Shown in pieces: positions 28,744 to 39,358 of a stretch of DNA of 64,000 bases; positions within the stretch are counted from its first letter, which is position 1, and each line of letters begins with the position of its first letter. The stretch is from Monocercomonoides exilis. Its lineage: Eukaryota; Preaxostyla; Oxymonadida; Polymastigidae. Location: assembly GCA_001643675.2 (NCBI GenBank), contig LSRY02000018.1, positions 1,054,001 to 1,118,000 on the forward strand. Direction: 5' to 3'. The position numbers were made by a program, and so were the translations under genes. The notes beneath the pieces were generated by a model. That model searched no databases, was not told the DNA's origin, and saw only the letters and a program-made list of their open reading frames with translations.

Positions 28744-29310
28744 TTATTTCTCAGCTTTTTTCTTTGAAGCATTATGTAAAACTGGCAGCTCTTTCTCAGT
28801 CGTTGGCTTCCAATCCTTGAATGCATCTATGAACGTTATTATGATGTAATAGCAAAGTGCAACAAGGAGTTGAAGGTGGACAACAGGAACAAATCTTGGA
28901 TCACTTGGTAAGTATTTATCCAAAAATGGCCTAAATGGAAAGAAAAATGCTATAAATGATAGTATCATTCCAAAAACTACTCTCCATCCTCTCTTATTTT
29001 TGATAATGATGTTTCATTTTTTCGACAAAACATCAAAACAAATTATTTGGTTAAAAATTCAAACTCGCGCAATTTCCTTTCTCATTTGGTCCACTTCTTT
29101 ATCACTAATCCTTTTTTGAAGCCGTTTGGTCGCTTGAATACCTGAAAATATTCAAAAGTCAATTTTAGTGAAAAAAGATAAAAATTGATAACTAGATAAA
29201 TAAGACATTATACGAGAAATTGATAATATATAGAACATCATCCAAAATAAAATTATAGTTATTGCAATGAATTTCACTGGTAATTTTGAAAATGTGGAGG
29301 CTAAAGACAT
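28744..29310 (-). CDS. Small three-helix membrane protein, 140 residues
   Basis: Three exons, 29310-29214, 29141-29065 and 28992-28744; the joins close exactly (423 nt including stop). Introns are 72 nt (GTATAATG...TTTTCAG) and 72 nt (GTTTGA...ATAAG). The ATG is followed by a helix PVKFIAITIILFWMMFYILS (residues 11-30), then a basic/charged loop TKRLQKRISDKEVDQMRKEI, a second helix VVFGMILSFIAFFFPF and a third VHLQLLVALCYYIIITFIDA. The C-terminus is Lys-rich (ASKKKAEK). The topology suits an endoplasmic-reticulum or Golgi membrane subunit. I compared it mentally with TMCO1, TMEM208 and Get1/WRB and found no convincing match, so the function is left open. Confidence 0.68.
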
Positions 29311-29640
29311 TTTTTGAAAATTATGATTTTTATTATTTATTGATCATATTATTTATATATTTTTTCAACTGATGACACAGATAAACGAAGTCTTATTATT
29401 TGGTTAATAATAATATTTAGGCTCAAATTAAAAATTGAAGATAATTTTTTTGAATACTCAAGTGAAAATTCAACTCCAATGATGCAAATCAAAAGAGATG
29501 TGTTTGTTCACAAGCTTTTTATGATTAATGAATGCAGTCTAATTCTTCATAAAATCAGCAGCAACATTTTTTTTTGAATTAGTATTTGGCCCATTCTTAA
29601 TATATTTGTTGTTATTTGCTGTTACTGATCATTGTTGAAA
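29311..29640. promoter_or_regulatory. Divergent intergenic region (330 bp)
   Basis: A+T-rich sequence between two oppositely oriented start codons, so it should hold both promoters. No motif is identified with confidence; a T8 run precedes the plus-strand ATG by about 65 bp. Confidence 0.4.
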
Positions 29641-31699
29641 ATGGGCGAAAAGAACGGTAAAGGTTTGTTCACCAAACTGTTAATTGCAAAATAAGTTAAT
29701 TATTGTTCGTGTTCATGGATTTGTAAATTTAGAAGATTTTGGAGAACCAGTCAAGTCTTTGCCTGAAAGCAATGGAAAGCCAGACTTTCGGGATAATCAC
29801 GGATGTTGCAGGGACTTTTATTGTTTAATTGTATTTGCTGCATGTGTGATTGCTGTGATAGTTATATTTGCAGTTGGTTTTTCGCAAGGAACTCCATATA
29901 AACTATATTGCCCTTTGAATTCCTTGTTTGCTTCATTAATTAAGTATTTTAGCGATTTATAAATTTTTTAATTATTTCTTGTACGTAGGGGTGAGTATTG
30001 CGGGCATAAAAATGATGATCAAGGAAAAAGAGACCTTACGAATTATCCATATTTGTTTCGTCCAAATACTACTGATGCAACGATTGAAATATGCGTTTCT
30101 GAATGCCCCATCGATGGGAAAAGATGCATACATTCTGATGGAACGCTTGGACAGGAATCAGAAGCTGATTGTATTGCAATAGGAGATGCAATTTATGCAA
30201 ATTATACCACAATGAATCTTGTTCAGAGATGTTTTCCAGATATCATTGATGAAGCTGCGCAATTCGACTCTTATGAATCATTTAAAAATGTATTCACCAC
30301 TTCCGTATCTGATTTCAAAAAAGGGTGGTGGGTTCTATTGATTTCTGCAGGATGTGCAATAATATTATCTTTCATCTGGATTTGCTTTATGCAATGCTGT
30401 GGAAAGTGTCTTGTTTGGACATCAATTATACTTTGCTTGATACTGATTCTGTTATTGGGGCTCTGGATGCTTATCTATGGCTTAACAAACTATATGAAGT
30501 TGCCCAGTGAACAAGACAAAACCAACTGCTATGTATTGATAGGATTTGGTGGTGCTGTGCTACTCATCTGGATCATATTGGTTATAATTATGATTGCTTT
30601 GAGAAAGCGAATTTCACTTGCTGTGGGACTTGTTCAAGAAGCTTCGAAGGCACTTCGCTCAATGTGTTGCTTGATAGTTGTGCCTTTGGGATACATTCTG
30701 TTGTTCGCTGTTGTTGTTGTGTTTTTGATCGTAACAATGGTGTTTTACTTCTCTTCATTGAATTTCGTGGAAAATGGCGGACATAAAACAATTGAGCCGA
30801 CGTCCAATACGCGATGGGTCGTTCTCTTTGTGTTCCTGATGTTCCTTTGGTGCACATTCTTTATCATGGGAATGAACACATCAACAATTGCAGGAGCTGG
30901 CGCAGAATGGTACTTTACGCGCGATAAAGCAACTGACTTGCCAACTTTCCCGATCGGCCGCTCACTCAAAATCCTCGTTTTACATCACATGGGCTCAGTC
31001 TCAGTTGGTTCATTTCTGATTGCAGTTGTTGCCTTATTCCGTACTATTGTTCTCTATTTACAGCAAAAAGTGAAAGAAAAGGCGCCTGAAAATTGTTGCT
31101 TGCGCTGCTGTCTGGCGTGCCTTCAATGCTGTCTTGGCTGCTGCCAGCGATTTTTGGAATTTATTGCAGATAGAGCGTACGTGATGATGATGATCTTTGG
31201 CAAGTCATTCTTCCCTTCGGCAATTGACGCGATGAATCTGATGCTGAGAAATATCCTCCGCACAGCTGTTCTCACAAAGGTGACATCAATTATTATTATC
31301 TGCGGTGTGTTGGCTGTCACGGCGCTTTCATCGCTGATCTGCCTAATCATTCTACGTCCAGATTTTATTGTGACTGAGAAACCATTTTTGGAGATTGTGT
31401 ACTGGTGGTTTATCTTGCTTATCTGCGCAATTATTGCCTTTGCTGTTGCATGGCTTATGATGATGGTGTATGATTCACTGATACAAACACTGTTTATGTG
31501 CTTTTTGATCGATGAGGAGATGCATTTGAACAGCCAGGGAGCTCATGAACCGTATGCATCCATTAGCCTTCAACAGCAGATGGATACTGTTAAGAACCGT
31601 AGCAAAGAGATGAAAGAGGCTCAAACGAACACAAAAAAAGGTCAGCAAAAAGTTATAGTTGAAGTTGATTATGATAATAACGAGATGATTGCAATGTAA
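29641..31699 (+). CDS. Choline transporter-like protein (SLC44/CTL family)
   Basis: Three exons, 29641-29656, 29733-29925 and 29989-31699, give exactly 639 residues. Introns are 76 nt (GTAAAG...TTTAG) and 63 nt (GTTTGC...ACGTAG). The N-terminal exon is only five codons plus one base. Family marks: a first helix after the CCRDFYCLIVF motif, then GTPYKLYCPLNSLGEYCGHK and DLTNYPYLF, which match the CTL consensus (GDPxxL...DSxGxxCG...YPYL). A Cys-containing extracellular loop of about 100 residues and some nine further helices follow. The conserved intracellular ENCCLRCCLACLQCC cluster lies around 31,085-31,135, then FFPSAIDAMNLMLRN and the family's late VYDSLIQTLFMCFLIDEE. CTLs carry choline or ethanolamine across plasma or organelle membranes. 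The C-terminal tail is charged. High confidence. Confidence 0.93.
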
Positions 31700-32642
31700 T
31701 TGTTCTGCAAGGAAAATAATTGTTCACGGCTTCAATCAAAAAAGGCTAGACAAATACAAACAAAAATTTTTTTGTTAAAAGTTACGGTTCACTATATTAT
31801 CGTTTAGTTTTTTTATGTTTTATTGGAAATTTTTGTGTTTTCTTTGATGTTCAATAAAAACGCTTCAATTCTTTTTATTATACAATATTTCAAGCGATAT
31901 TTTGAGCAAAGCAATTTTTGATACGCAAATATTAATTTCCAAATGTTATCATTGAAATTTGTTTTTCGTTTGTTTCATCAATGAAAAATCTCATAAACGT
32001 TTTGTTTCAGATTTTTTTTTGATATTATTATTTCAACAATAAATTATCTAACTTATTTTAGGATTTATTTAATGATAATCTTCAATAATTACACCTTTAA
32101 CATCATTTTATTTATCATCAGAAACATTGTCTTTTTTTTTTTTCTCTCTCTCTCTCTCTCTCTTTTTCATTAAATAAATGAAACAAATATTCACATCAAG
32201 TTGTTATTTTTCTTTAAAGTTTGAGATTACAACAAAATATCAAACAAGAAATATTTCTTAATCATATCATCTTTTACGCTTCGATTTGTAATATGATATA
32301 ATTTTCGGTAAGATGGCTTTATCAAGAAGTGAAAGTTTTCTATTTAAAATGTGTTTTGGCAAGAGGCTACTTTAGGGGTACCAAATTTTTTCGTTAAATC
32401 CAAGAATCCACAGCTAAAAATAATACAATGTTAAGATATTGTAAATACATTAGGTAAACAATAACTTGTTGATCAGAATTGAAAATGATTGAATGGTTTT
32501 TTATTCAAATCTTAAGTTTTAAGAGGCTTTTTTCAAACTTCATAAAAATACTTTAATTGAGTTATTTTCAACCCAAACAATTGCAAATAACAATAATATT
32601 CAATTTAAAAACCTGAAAATGTCTTTTTATTGTTATTTAATT
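31700..32642. other. A+T-rich spacer with a short (CT)n tract
   Basis: Contains the 3' region of the CTL gene (AATAAA at about 31,853) and a pure TC dinucleotide tract at 32143-32163. No coding sequence is supported. Confidence 0.5.
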
Positions 32643-33442
32643 TCACCAAAAATAATTCTGATTCGAAAAAAAAAATTCAATTTCGTAATTAATAATTCAA
32701 AATCGAAAATTAATAATTCAAATTCGTAATTAATAATTCGATTTCGAAAAAGAAAAATTCAATTTCGAAAATGATTATTTCAATTTCGAAATTCATTATT
32801 AACTGAAATTTTAAATTTTTCTCGAGAATGGATTTCAGAAAAGGAAAAGTTATTTTTTTGACCAATCAAATTTTATTACGCATAGAAAACTGTTTTTTTT
32901 ATTGCAACAATCAATAAAAAAATTTTTAAATTTTTTTCATTTTCGAAAATCATCACTCAAATAATATTAATCTTATAAAAATTCATTCTATTGAATAACC
33001 TAATAAAATTGAAAAAATTTAATCACGATTATAGTATTATTTCTTCACAATAATGTGATTGTTTCATTTTCAAAATTTTGAATAATATCGGTTTTAAACA
33101 TGAAAATGTATTTCTTTCCTTTTCAAATTAACTTCAATCAATAAATCTTCATTCAGAATGAAAGAAAATTTTTAATGAAAATGCATCATTTTTCAAATAT
33201 TGATAAACAAAATTTGCTGATGAGATAATAATTAAAAGAATTTAAAACCCCAAACACAAGTTATTCATTCCACAAATTAAAAAAATTCACGTTTCGAAAT
33301 TGAATTATTCTTTTTCGAAATCGAATTATTAATTTCCGAATTCGAATTATTAATTACGAATTTGAATTATTAATTTTCGAATTTGAAATATTAATTACGA
33401 AATTGAATTATTTTTTTTCGAATTTGAAATATTTTTGGTGTA
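32643..33442. repeat. Fold-back element, copy 1 (long inverted arms made of short tandem units)
   Basis: The left arm (32643-32800) and right arm (33285-33442) are inverted copies. Both are built of repeated 14-16-nt units of the form AATTCAATTTCGAAA / TAATTAATAATTCAAATTCG, and both end in ACCAAAAAT-A/TTT-type termini (GGTGTA at the right end). The 480-bp middle is A+T-rich with no frame. Shares terminus and design with the element at 38494-39243. Confidence 0.65.
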
Positions 33443-33909
33443 ATTTTTCAAAAAAATCATTTAAAATTTCAATTAGGGGACAGTTGTGTTTGAGAACGAA
33501 AACCCTAAAAAAGAAAAATGATAAATAAAGCATATAGTCTACACCAAAGATTGTTAATGATAGTTCACTCGAAAACATTTAGCCTTTTCATAAATCTTGT
33601 TTTTAATTTTTTAGGAACACTTAAAGTGGCCTTATGCCTGTGTTTTTATTACAAAAATTATATTTTTTTCTCGTTGTTTTCATATTGTAACAAATAGGAG
33701 CAATTGATATGAGAGAAAATATTTAAATCAAATTCAATTCTTCAATTGATTTTTGGGAAATGTTTTTTTTTTTTTTGAATAAAAATTTTGTATAAACTCA
33801 TTTAAATTTGACTTGTTTAATTCATCTGAAATATCATCTCTTTAATTGCTATTTCCTTATGTATATGAAAAAATTTCGAGATAATAATATATGTTTCATC
33901 CAATTCGAT

Positions 33910-33980
33910 TTCGCATACGGCATTTATTATTCAAAATTTGTGAACTTTTTATTCAGAATTATGAAAATTGAGTATTTAAG

Positions 33981-34042
<62 letters not shown>

Positions 34043-34430
34043 GGGAATATACAGTCTTTCAAGCTTTTTTTGCACAAAGCATTGAAAAATTGCTTCACAC
34101 ATAACTTTATTTACCTTTGTCAGATTTCAAAATGAATTTGATTTTCATATTCTTTAACAATCATCATTGAAATCAAAACATGAAGAATTGTGACATTTCT
34201 CGAATGTCAAAAAATCGACCCATTTTTATTGTGTCTGTTGAATTCAAAATGTAAATGAAAAGTGCATTTTTTTCATGAAAACGCCTGAAGTGAAATGTTT
34301 AACCCCATATGTATTGTGAAAATTTGGTTTTTGGCTGAGCATCGGAAAGCGATCCAAATATCATATTCAGTCAAAAATAAAAAAAAGGATGAAACATTGA
34401 ACCTCTAATGTTATTATTTATCGAAATAGA
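33910..34430. repeat. Dispersed repeat, interrupted copy with (AT)n tract
   Basis: 33918-33980 matches 6704-6760, and 34309-34430 matches 6771-6890, including TTTTTGGCTGAGCATCGGAAAG and ATTGAACCTCTAAT. Between the two halves sit a pure AT dinucleotide tract (33982-34040) and about 270 bp of unique A+T-rich DNA not present in the other copy. Confidence 0.55.
33982..34040. repeat. (AT)n microsatellite
   Basis: About 29 uninterrupted AT units. It creates an artificial Ile-Tyr frame; no gene is implied. Confidence 0.9.
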
Positions 34431-34828
34431 AAAAAAATCCACATTATCAAAAAAAACCTTCATTGAAATCAGATATCTTTTGGATAAAATCACCTTCCAT
34501 TATCTTATTATGCAAAATTCAATGAATAAAAACTGTTTGCATCTCCTTCACACACCGAAAAACGACATAGGTGTAACTGCGTCCCTTTTTCAATTCTTGT
34601 TTTTAGACATTAATTTTGTGATGTTTGAAATGCAAAATTTATTTAAAAACTTTTGTATAGACCGGTTTTTCGCAAAAATTTTTGTTTCTCGTGAAAAAAC
34701 TGTTTTTAAAATGACCCATAAATATGAGTATATTTTCAAATAATTTATTAAAATAAGATAATTAAGAAATAAAAAGTAGATGAAATGTTATTAATTATAA
34801 TATTGTCCTATTTTAATAATAAAAATTT

Positions 34829-35090
34829 GGGCATATGTGTAAATTGTACCACTTTCAATTTGCATTTTTAAAAATTTTGAATATCATAGCATTAATCTAC
34901 ATTATTTAACGAAGCGATTCAAGGAGGTAAATTTCGAAATTCGACCAAAAATTTTTTCTCTGAAATTCAAAATTTCCTACACCCATAATTTTTTAATTTT
35001 GATCATATTTTATTTAAATTTCTTTTTCTTACTTAGCATAGTTCGGATGAATTTGGCGATACTATGGAACAAAATAAAATATTATGTTTA
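34829..35090 (+). repeat. Long inverted repeat, left copy (about 260 bp)
   Basis: Matches the reverse complement of 38221-38480 almost base for base. It begins GGCATATGTGTAAATTGTAC and ends near the GGAACAAAATAAAATATTAT stretch; only a few mismatches were seen by eye. It bounds a 3.65-kb segment with its partner. Confidence 0.78.
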
Positions 35091-35384
35091 ATGTTTGTCT
35101 TGATGAATAACTGTCTATATTGTTTTTTATGTTGCTTATTTTTAAAAATTGATGTTTATGTGATATTTTAATTATAATAAAATTCAATGATAAAGCCGCA
35201 TGTCCAACTCTGATGAACTGATGGAATTGCACAAATATTATGTTTGAAATGATTATAAAATTGTTCATAAACTTTTTTTATTCTGTATTATTTTGTCTAT
35301 TTAATTGAACTTTATGAAAATGAAAACTTTCAAAGAAGAAAGTACTAAAATGTTTGAGTGCTTATTAGCCTCATGCTCTATTTC

Positions 35385-36065
35385 AGGTTCAAGTGGAAGA
35401 GGAATGTATTACTGAAGTGTTTCAGATGGATTCAAAATGAAGTGCATGCAGTTTATTTCTTGTTGAGAAGCATCATATGGCGGGGGATTGGATTTTGTTC
35501 CAAATCAATCAGAAGCTCCAAGCACAACTATTATTATTATTTCTTCTTCTTTCACGATTGCAGTTGCAACGCTTCCACTCCATATGGCCACGATGTGTAT
35601 TTTCAAGACAATAATAATCTCTTTTCATCGGCTAACCCGTTCTATGAATCGTACACAACGAATAGTGATGATAAGAGAGTGTGCCGCCAATATTATAATG
35701 GAAGCAGTTATGTGTATCAGCACACAGAAAAGTAGGATTGGCTGAAGGAGGGGATGAAGGATCGGTTTGTTGGGGTGGGTGGGAATGACGCAAGCAATCT
35801 GTGTGGAATGAGCGAGTCAGCGCCTTGCAAGACAGTGGGGCATGCAGTGGGGGAGAGCATGGCGCAGCTTTGCTCGACAATCACAGTGCTGGGTGGGAGG
35901 CATGTGAGCGAAGGGGAGACAATCAGTGTTGGTGAAAAGAAGATTTCTGTTGTTGGGAGAGGGAAGATAGTGAGTGTGATTGGGGTGAATTCTCTTTCTT
36001 CGACTTCGCCTACGCTCTTCAGTGTGTCGAGTGGACAGTTGAAGTCGAAATATTTTTGCTGGCTG
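35385..36065 (+). pseudogene. Decayed module of the surface-protein family
   Basis: Starts after a splice-acceptor-like CTCTATTTCAG. In successive frames it shows GRGMYY, SYGGGLDFVPNQSEAPSTT, NASTPYGHDVYFQDNN, NPFYESYTTNSDDKRVC, MKDRFVGVGGNDASNLCGMS, APCKTVGHAV and ITVLGGRHVSEG. This is the same FxxNxAxYGxDVxF...CG...PC architecture as the giant gene, but closer to a compact form of the family. Two in-frame TGA codons, one frameshift near 35,555 and an in-frame TAG at 35733-35735 break it, and similarity ends abruptly at SGQLKSKYFCW. It lies inside the long inverted repeat. Confidence 0.7.
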
Positions 36066-36540
36066 AAATAACGGCAAATTCCAGGTCTTTAGGAAGTCGT
36101 CCAATATTCTTATCCGTATTTGTGCTGGCACTGCCACAGCTTCCAAACATCGCCGTTGAAGTGAAAAAAATTCGATTCTGCTGTAGCTCCTCGTCTCCAA
36201 ACTGCACTCCTCATTATCTCCATTTTCATTGCAACCATCACCTTCCCCGCTGTTTGGGCCTCCCCAGGCACTTGGATCATCGAAAAATTCTTCTGTTGAG
36301 AAACATTCCCAGCTGCGCCCTGTTGAGAAATAAAAAACGAAAAAAAAGAACATAAAAAAGGTGTAACACATTAACAGCTCACTCGTGAGGCAAACAAAAT
36401 GGCACACCTCCACCAGTATGGCTGAAAAGATAACATTCTGAAAGGAAACAACGCCACCCAACGGCACCAAGCTGCCCCACAAACCCTGTCACACAACGCT
36501 GCCACATTATTCAACAGACGCAGAGCATAGAAAGAGCATC
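36066..36540 (-). pseudogene. Minus-strand coding debris, unidentified
   Basis: Composition rises to near-coding G+C. A minus-strand frame contains STEEFFDDPSAWGGPNSGEG followed by acidic residues; another holds FVGQLGAVGWRCFLSECYLF and CLPHE. The pieces lie in different frames with stops between, so they look like remnants, possibly of a second surface-type gene facing the module at 35385-36065. The identity is not established. Confidence 0.35.
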
Positions 36541-37140
36541 ATAAACAAATTCAATGTGCGGATTCAGCCTATGGACTGATTTACCTCAGTCCGATTTCAC
36601 AGACATCCCAGAGGCTCAGCAGTCATAGCCTCTCTTAGATCTTGTTCAGTTTTATAGATGATTCCGTGTGCAATTACTGCTCCATGCTGCTGCACCTTTT
36701 TCAGCTATATTAACTATTTTTTATAAAAATAATCAATATGTGCCACGCATTTGTTGAACTTTTTATTTTCATTTATTTGCAAAAATACTTCAAAAATTGC
36801 GAAAAGTTGATATTTAATTTTTCTATTGGCATTGGTTATCCCAAATTCATGATCAGAACCTTTGCAAAAGCGTTTCGCTGGCTTTGCAATTTTCTTAAGG
36901 TCACTCGCAACTTCTTCTCCCGCGTTTTTCGCTCATTCTTCAGACACAATGCAGAAACCTGGTTGATGATTCGACAGCATGGTCAAAGAAATAAAGAAAT
37001 AACATAAACGAACAGTTAAATGTAACAAGAAAAAATCAACAGCCATATAACAAAATTACAAAAAATTTAGAAGATATAATCTGGGATAAATGAAATCAAT
37101 GACTTAGATATTAGAACAGACTTAAGAAGTAACCTCGTCA
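36541..37140. other. Spacer, no supported gene
   Basis: Mixed composition. A frame at 36738-37007 (+) has no recognisable motif and no flanking exon evidence. No RNA gene was recognised. Confidence 0.35.
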
Positions 37141-38000
37141 CTTTTCTGCTTTGCATATATCAAATGCCTCTTTGTCTAAAACTCTTCCTTTCCTCCTCTT
37201 AGTCCTTCTTCTCTTCTCATACAGTCAATCCCCTTTATTTCTATGTTCTTTATCTTTATCTCCATCTTTTTTCCTCGTATTTCCAACAGCAAACTGCCCT
37301 CCGGCCTCTCTCATTAAAATCATCAACACATTCCGCTGCTGCTCGACGGAGCATCAGCTCATCAATCATCACTTCTTCTCTTCCAACTCATCAAGTGAGG
37401 ATTTATCTTGCCTCGACTTCTCTTAATGCAACCTAACACTCGTCCTTCTCTCTCTTTTTTTTTTTTGCTTCTCTCTTTTCTTCCACTGCTTTCTATTTTG
37501 TCTCTGCTCAGAAACAAACAGCTGCTTTCACTTCCATTGAAGGAAACAGAAATACCAAAGTCGTTCCATCCATGCAAACAAGCATGGATTTGCTGCACAA
37601 ATACTCATTTGAACCTTTTATTTGTCCTCCGAATCTTCTCCTCTCCTCTGTTCTTCTTCTTCTTCCACTTTACGAAGCATTTAATTAATCTTCAGACTAA
37701 CAGCCAGACTCCTCCGTGCCTTGCAAACTTTTTGCAACAAGGTGATCCTTTCTCCTCAGCCCCAGTTCGTCACTTATTCAAATTCTAGTTTTGAAACTTT
37801 TCTCATTGCAATTTCCGAAAGACACCTTGGAAAAGATGAACAAATGTGTATTTACTTTTCAATATCTTGGATTTTTGCTTTGCTTTTGTCAAATCCTTTA
37901 ATTCTTTTCATTTCTTCCTCTCTTATTTTCTGCTTCGCATTTGTCATTTGGAAAACAGCGTTTGTCCATAATTCATTTGAATCCTTTGCTCTTATGGAAC
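37141..38000 (-). pseudogene. Second stretch of minus-strand coding debris
   Basis: Read on the minus strand it has coding-like purine bias (Glu/Lys/Arg codons), for example MIDELMLRRAAAECVDDFNE and GGQFAVGNTRKKDGDKDKE. The pieces alternate between frames with TGA stops every 15-40 codons. No family is recognised. The Leu/Ser/Phe-rich plus-strand frames here are its mirror. Confidence 0.35.
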
Positions 38001-38220
38001 ATTAACTAAAATTCAAAATTTAAAAAATAATATTCTCATTATTACAGAAATATTTATGTATATTAAGCACATTCACACTTTATATAAATATTGTTATTAA
38101 TTGTGCAAGATAAACAACATTGAAATTAAGTGCGCATCAGAGTAAAATACAAATACTGAATCAGTCAAAAAACAGAGTTATAAAATAAATAACAATTGTA
38201 ATTTCGATAACTTTACCATT

Positions 38221-38480
38221 TTACACAATATTTTATCTTGTTCCATATCATCGCCAAATTCATCCGAACTATGCTAAGTAAGAAAAAGAAATTTAAATAA
38301 AATATGATCAAAATTAAAAAATTATGGGTGTAGGAAATTTTGAATTTCAGAGAAAAAATTTTTGGTCGAATTTCGAAATTTACCTCCTTGAATCGCTTCG
38401 TTAAATAATGTAGATTAATGCTATGATATTCAAAATTTTTAAAAATGCAAATTGAAAGTGGTACAATTTACACCTATGCC
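38221..38480 (-). repeat. Long inverted repeat, right copy (about 260 bp)
   Basis: Reverse-complement partner of 34829-35090; its outer end reads GTACAATTTACACCTATGCC. It stands only about 15 bp from fold-back element copy 2. Confidence 0.78.
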
Positions 38481-38493
38481 TATTTCTGTTCAT

Positions 38494-39243
38494 TACACCA
38501 AAAATTATTCAACATCGAAAAACATTAATTCAAAATCGAAAAAGTTTAAAAAAACATCGAAAAACTTTAATTCAACATCGAAAAACTTTAATTCAAAATC
38601 GAAAAAGTTTAATTCAAGATCGAAAAAGAAGTTAATTAGTTCAGAATTTCAATTAAAGTCAAAACCTAGGAAATTTTATTGACGCAAATGTTTATAATTG
38701 CAAATGTTTATTTATTGGAAATGTTTTTCTTTCGTTTTTAACAACTGGTTTCTATGATAAAGACTGATATCAATCGATTCTTTTCTCATTTTGAATATTG
38801 AAAAAGATATATTTTCTCAGTTTCCAATGCAATAAATGAAAAATAAAACATTTTATTTTCAGTAAATGAAAAGAATTTTTTCATTTTTGTGCACAAAACA
38901 AGATCATGAACTATCCTATCACTTTTATTTTTTGCTCAAATTCCTTATAATCTCCTGAATACATGTAAAGAGTTTAAATAAAATTCAGTTTTATCCTATT
39001 TCCAGTATTTCACACAATCAAACACCAAAAAAACATCAAAAAATGTTTTTCTGATTGACATTGACAAATTTCTCAGATCAATAACTGAAAGAAAAGAAAC
39101 TGACATGAGTATTAATTTTTAAATTGTTTTTCAAATTTTGGATGATGCAGCATTTTCGACGTTGAATAAAATATATTCAATTTGGAATTATAGTTTTTCA
39201 ATCTTGAATTAAACTTTTTCGATGTTGAATAATTTTTGGTGTA
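38494..39243. repeat. Fold-back element, copy 2
   Basis: Termini TACACCAAAAATTATTCAAC and its inverse ending TTTTTGGTGTA. The left arm (to about 38,650) is a tandem array of units such as ATTCAACATCGAAAAACTTT and ATTCAAAATCGAAAAAGTTT. The right arm (about 39,150-39,243) carries the inverse units. No frame of interest lies inside. Same family as 32643-33442 by terminus and architecture, though the unit sequence differs. Confidence 0.65.
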
Positions 39244-39358
39244 TATTTTTAAAAATAATTAGGGTGATTTATAAAACCGAACTTTTTTTTAATTTTGGTT
39301 TGAAATAAAAAAAAATTTTTTTCAAGCAATCATGTTTTAATTTTGAAAATTGAAATGA

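Noticed and set aside
28744-29310. Assignment of the small membrane protein to TMCO1, TMEM208 or Get1/WRB
   Set aside because: Helix count and charged-loop sequence do not match the remembered family motifs; left unnamed.
33808-34104. Coding frame with an Ile-Tyr run
   Set aside because: Produced by the (AT)n tract; the flanks are a dispersed non-coding repeat.
35733-35735. TAG read as Gln, as in some oxymonads such as Streblomastix
   Set aside because: It occurs in a fragment that also has TGA stops and a frameshift; intact genes in the window have no internal TAG or TAA.
38520-38640. CRISPR-like array of regularly spaced TTCAACATCGAAAAA units
   Set aside because: Units are contiguous and imperfect with no unique spacers. 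They form one arm of an inverted-repeat element in a eukaryotic genome with introns.
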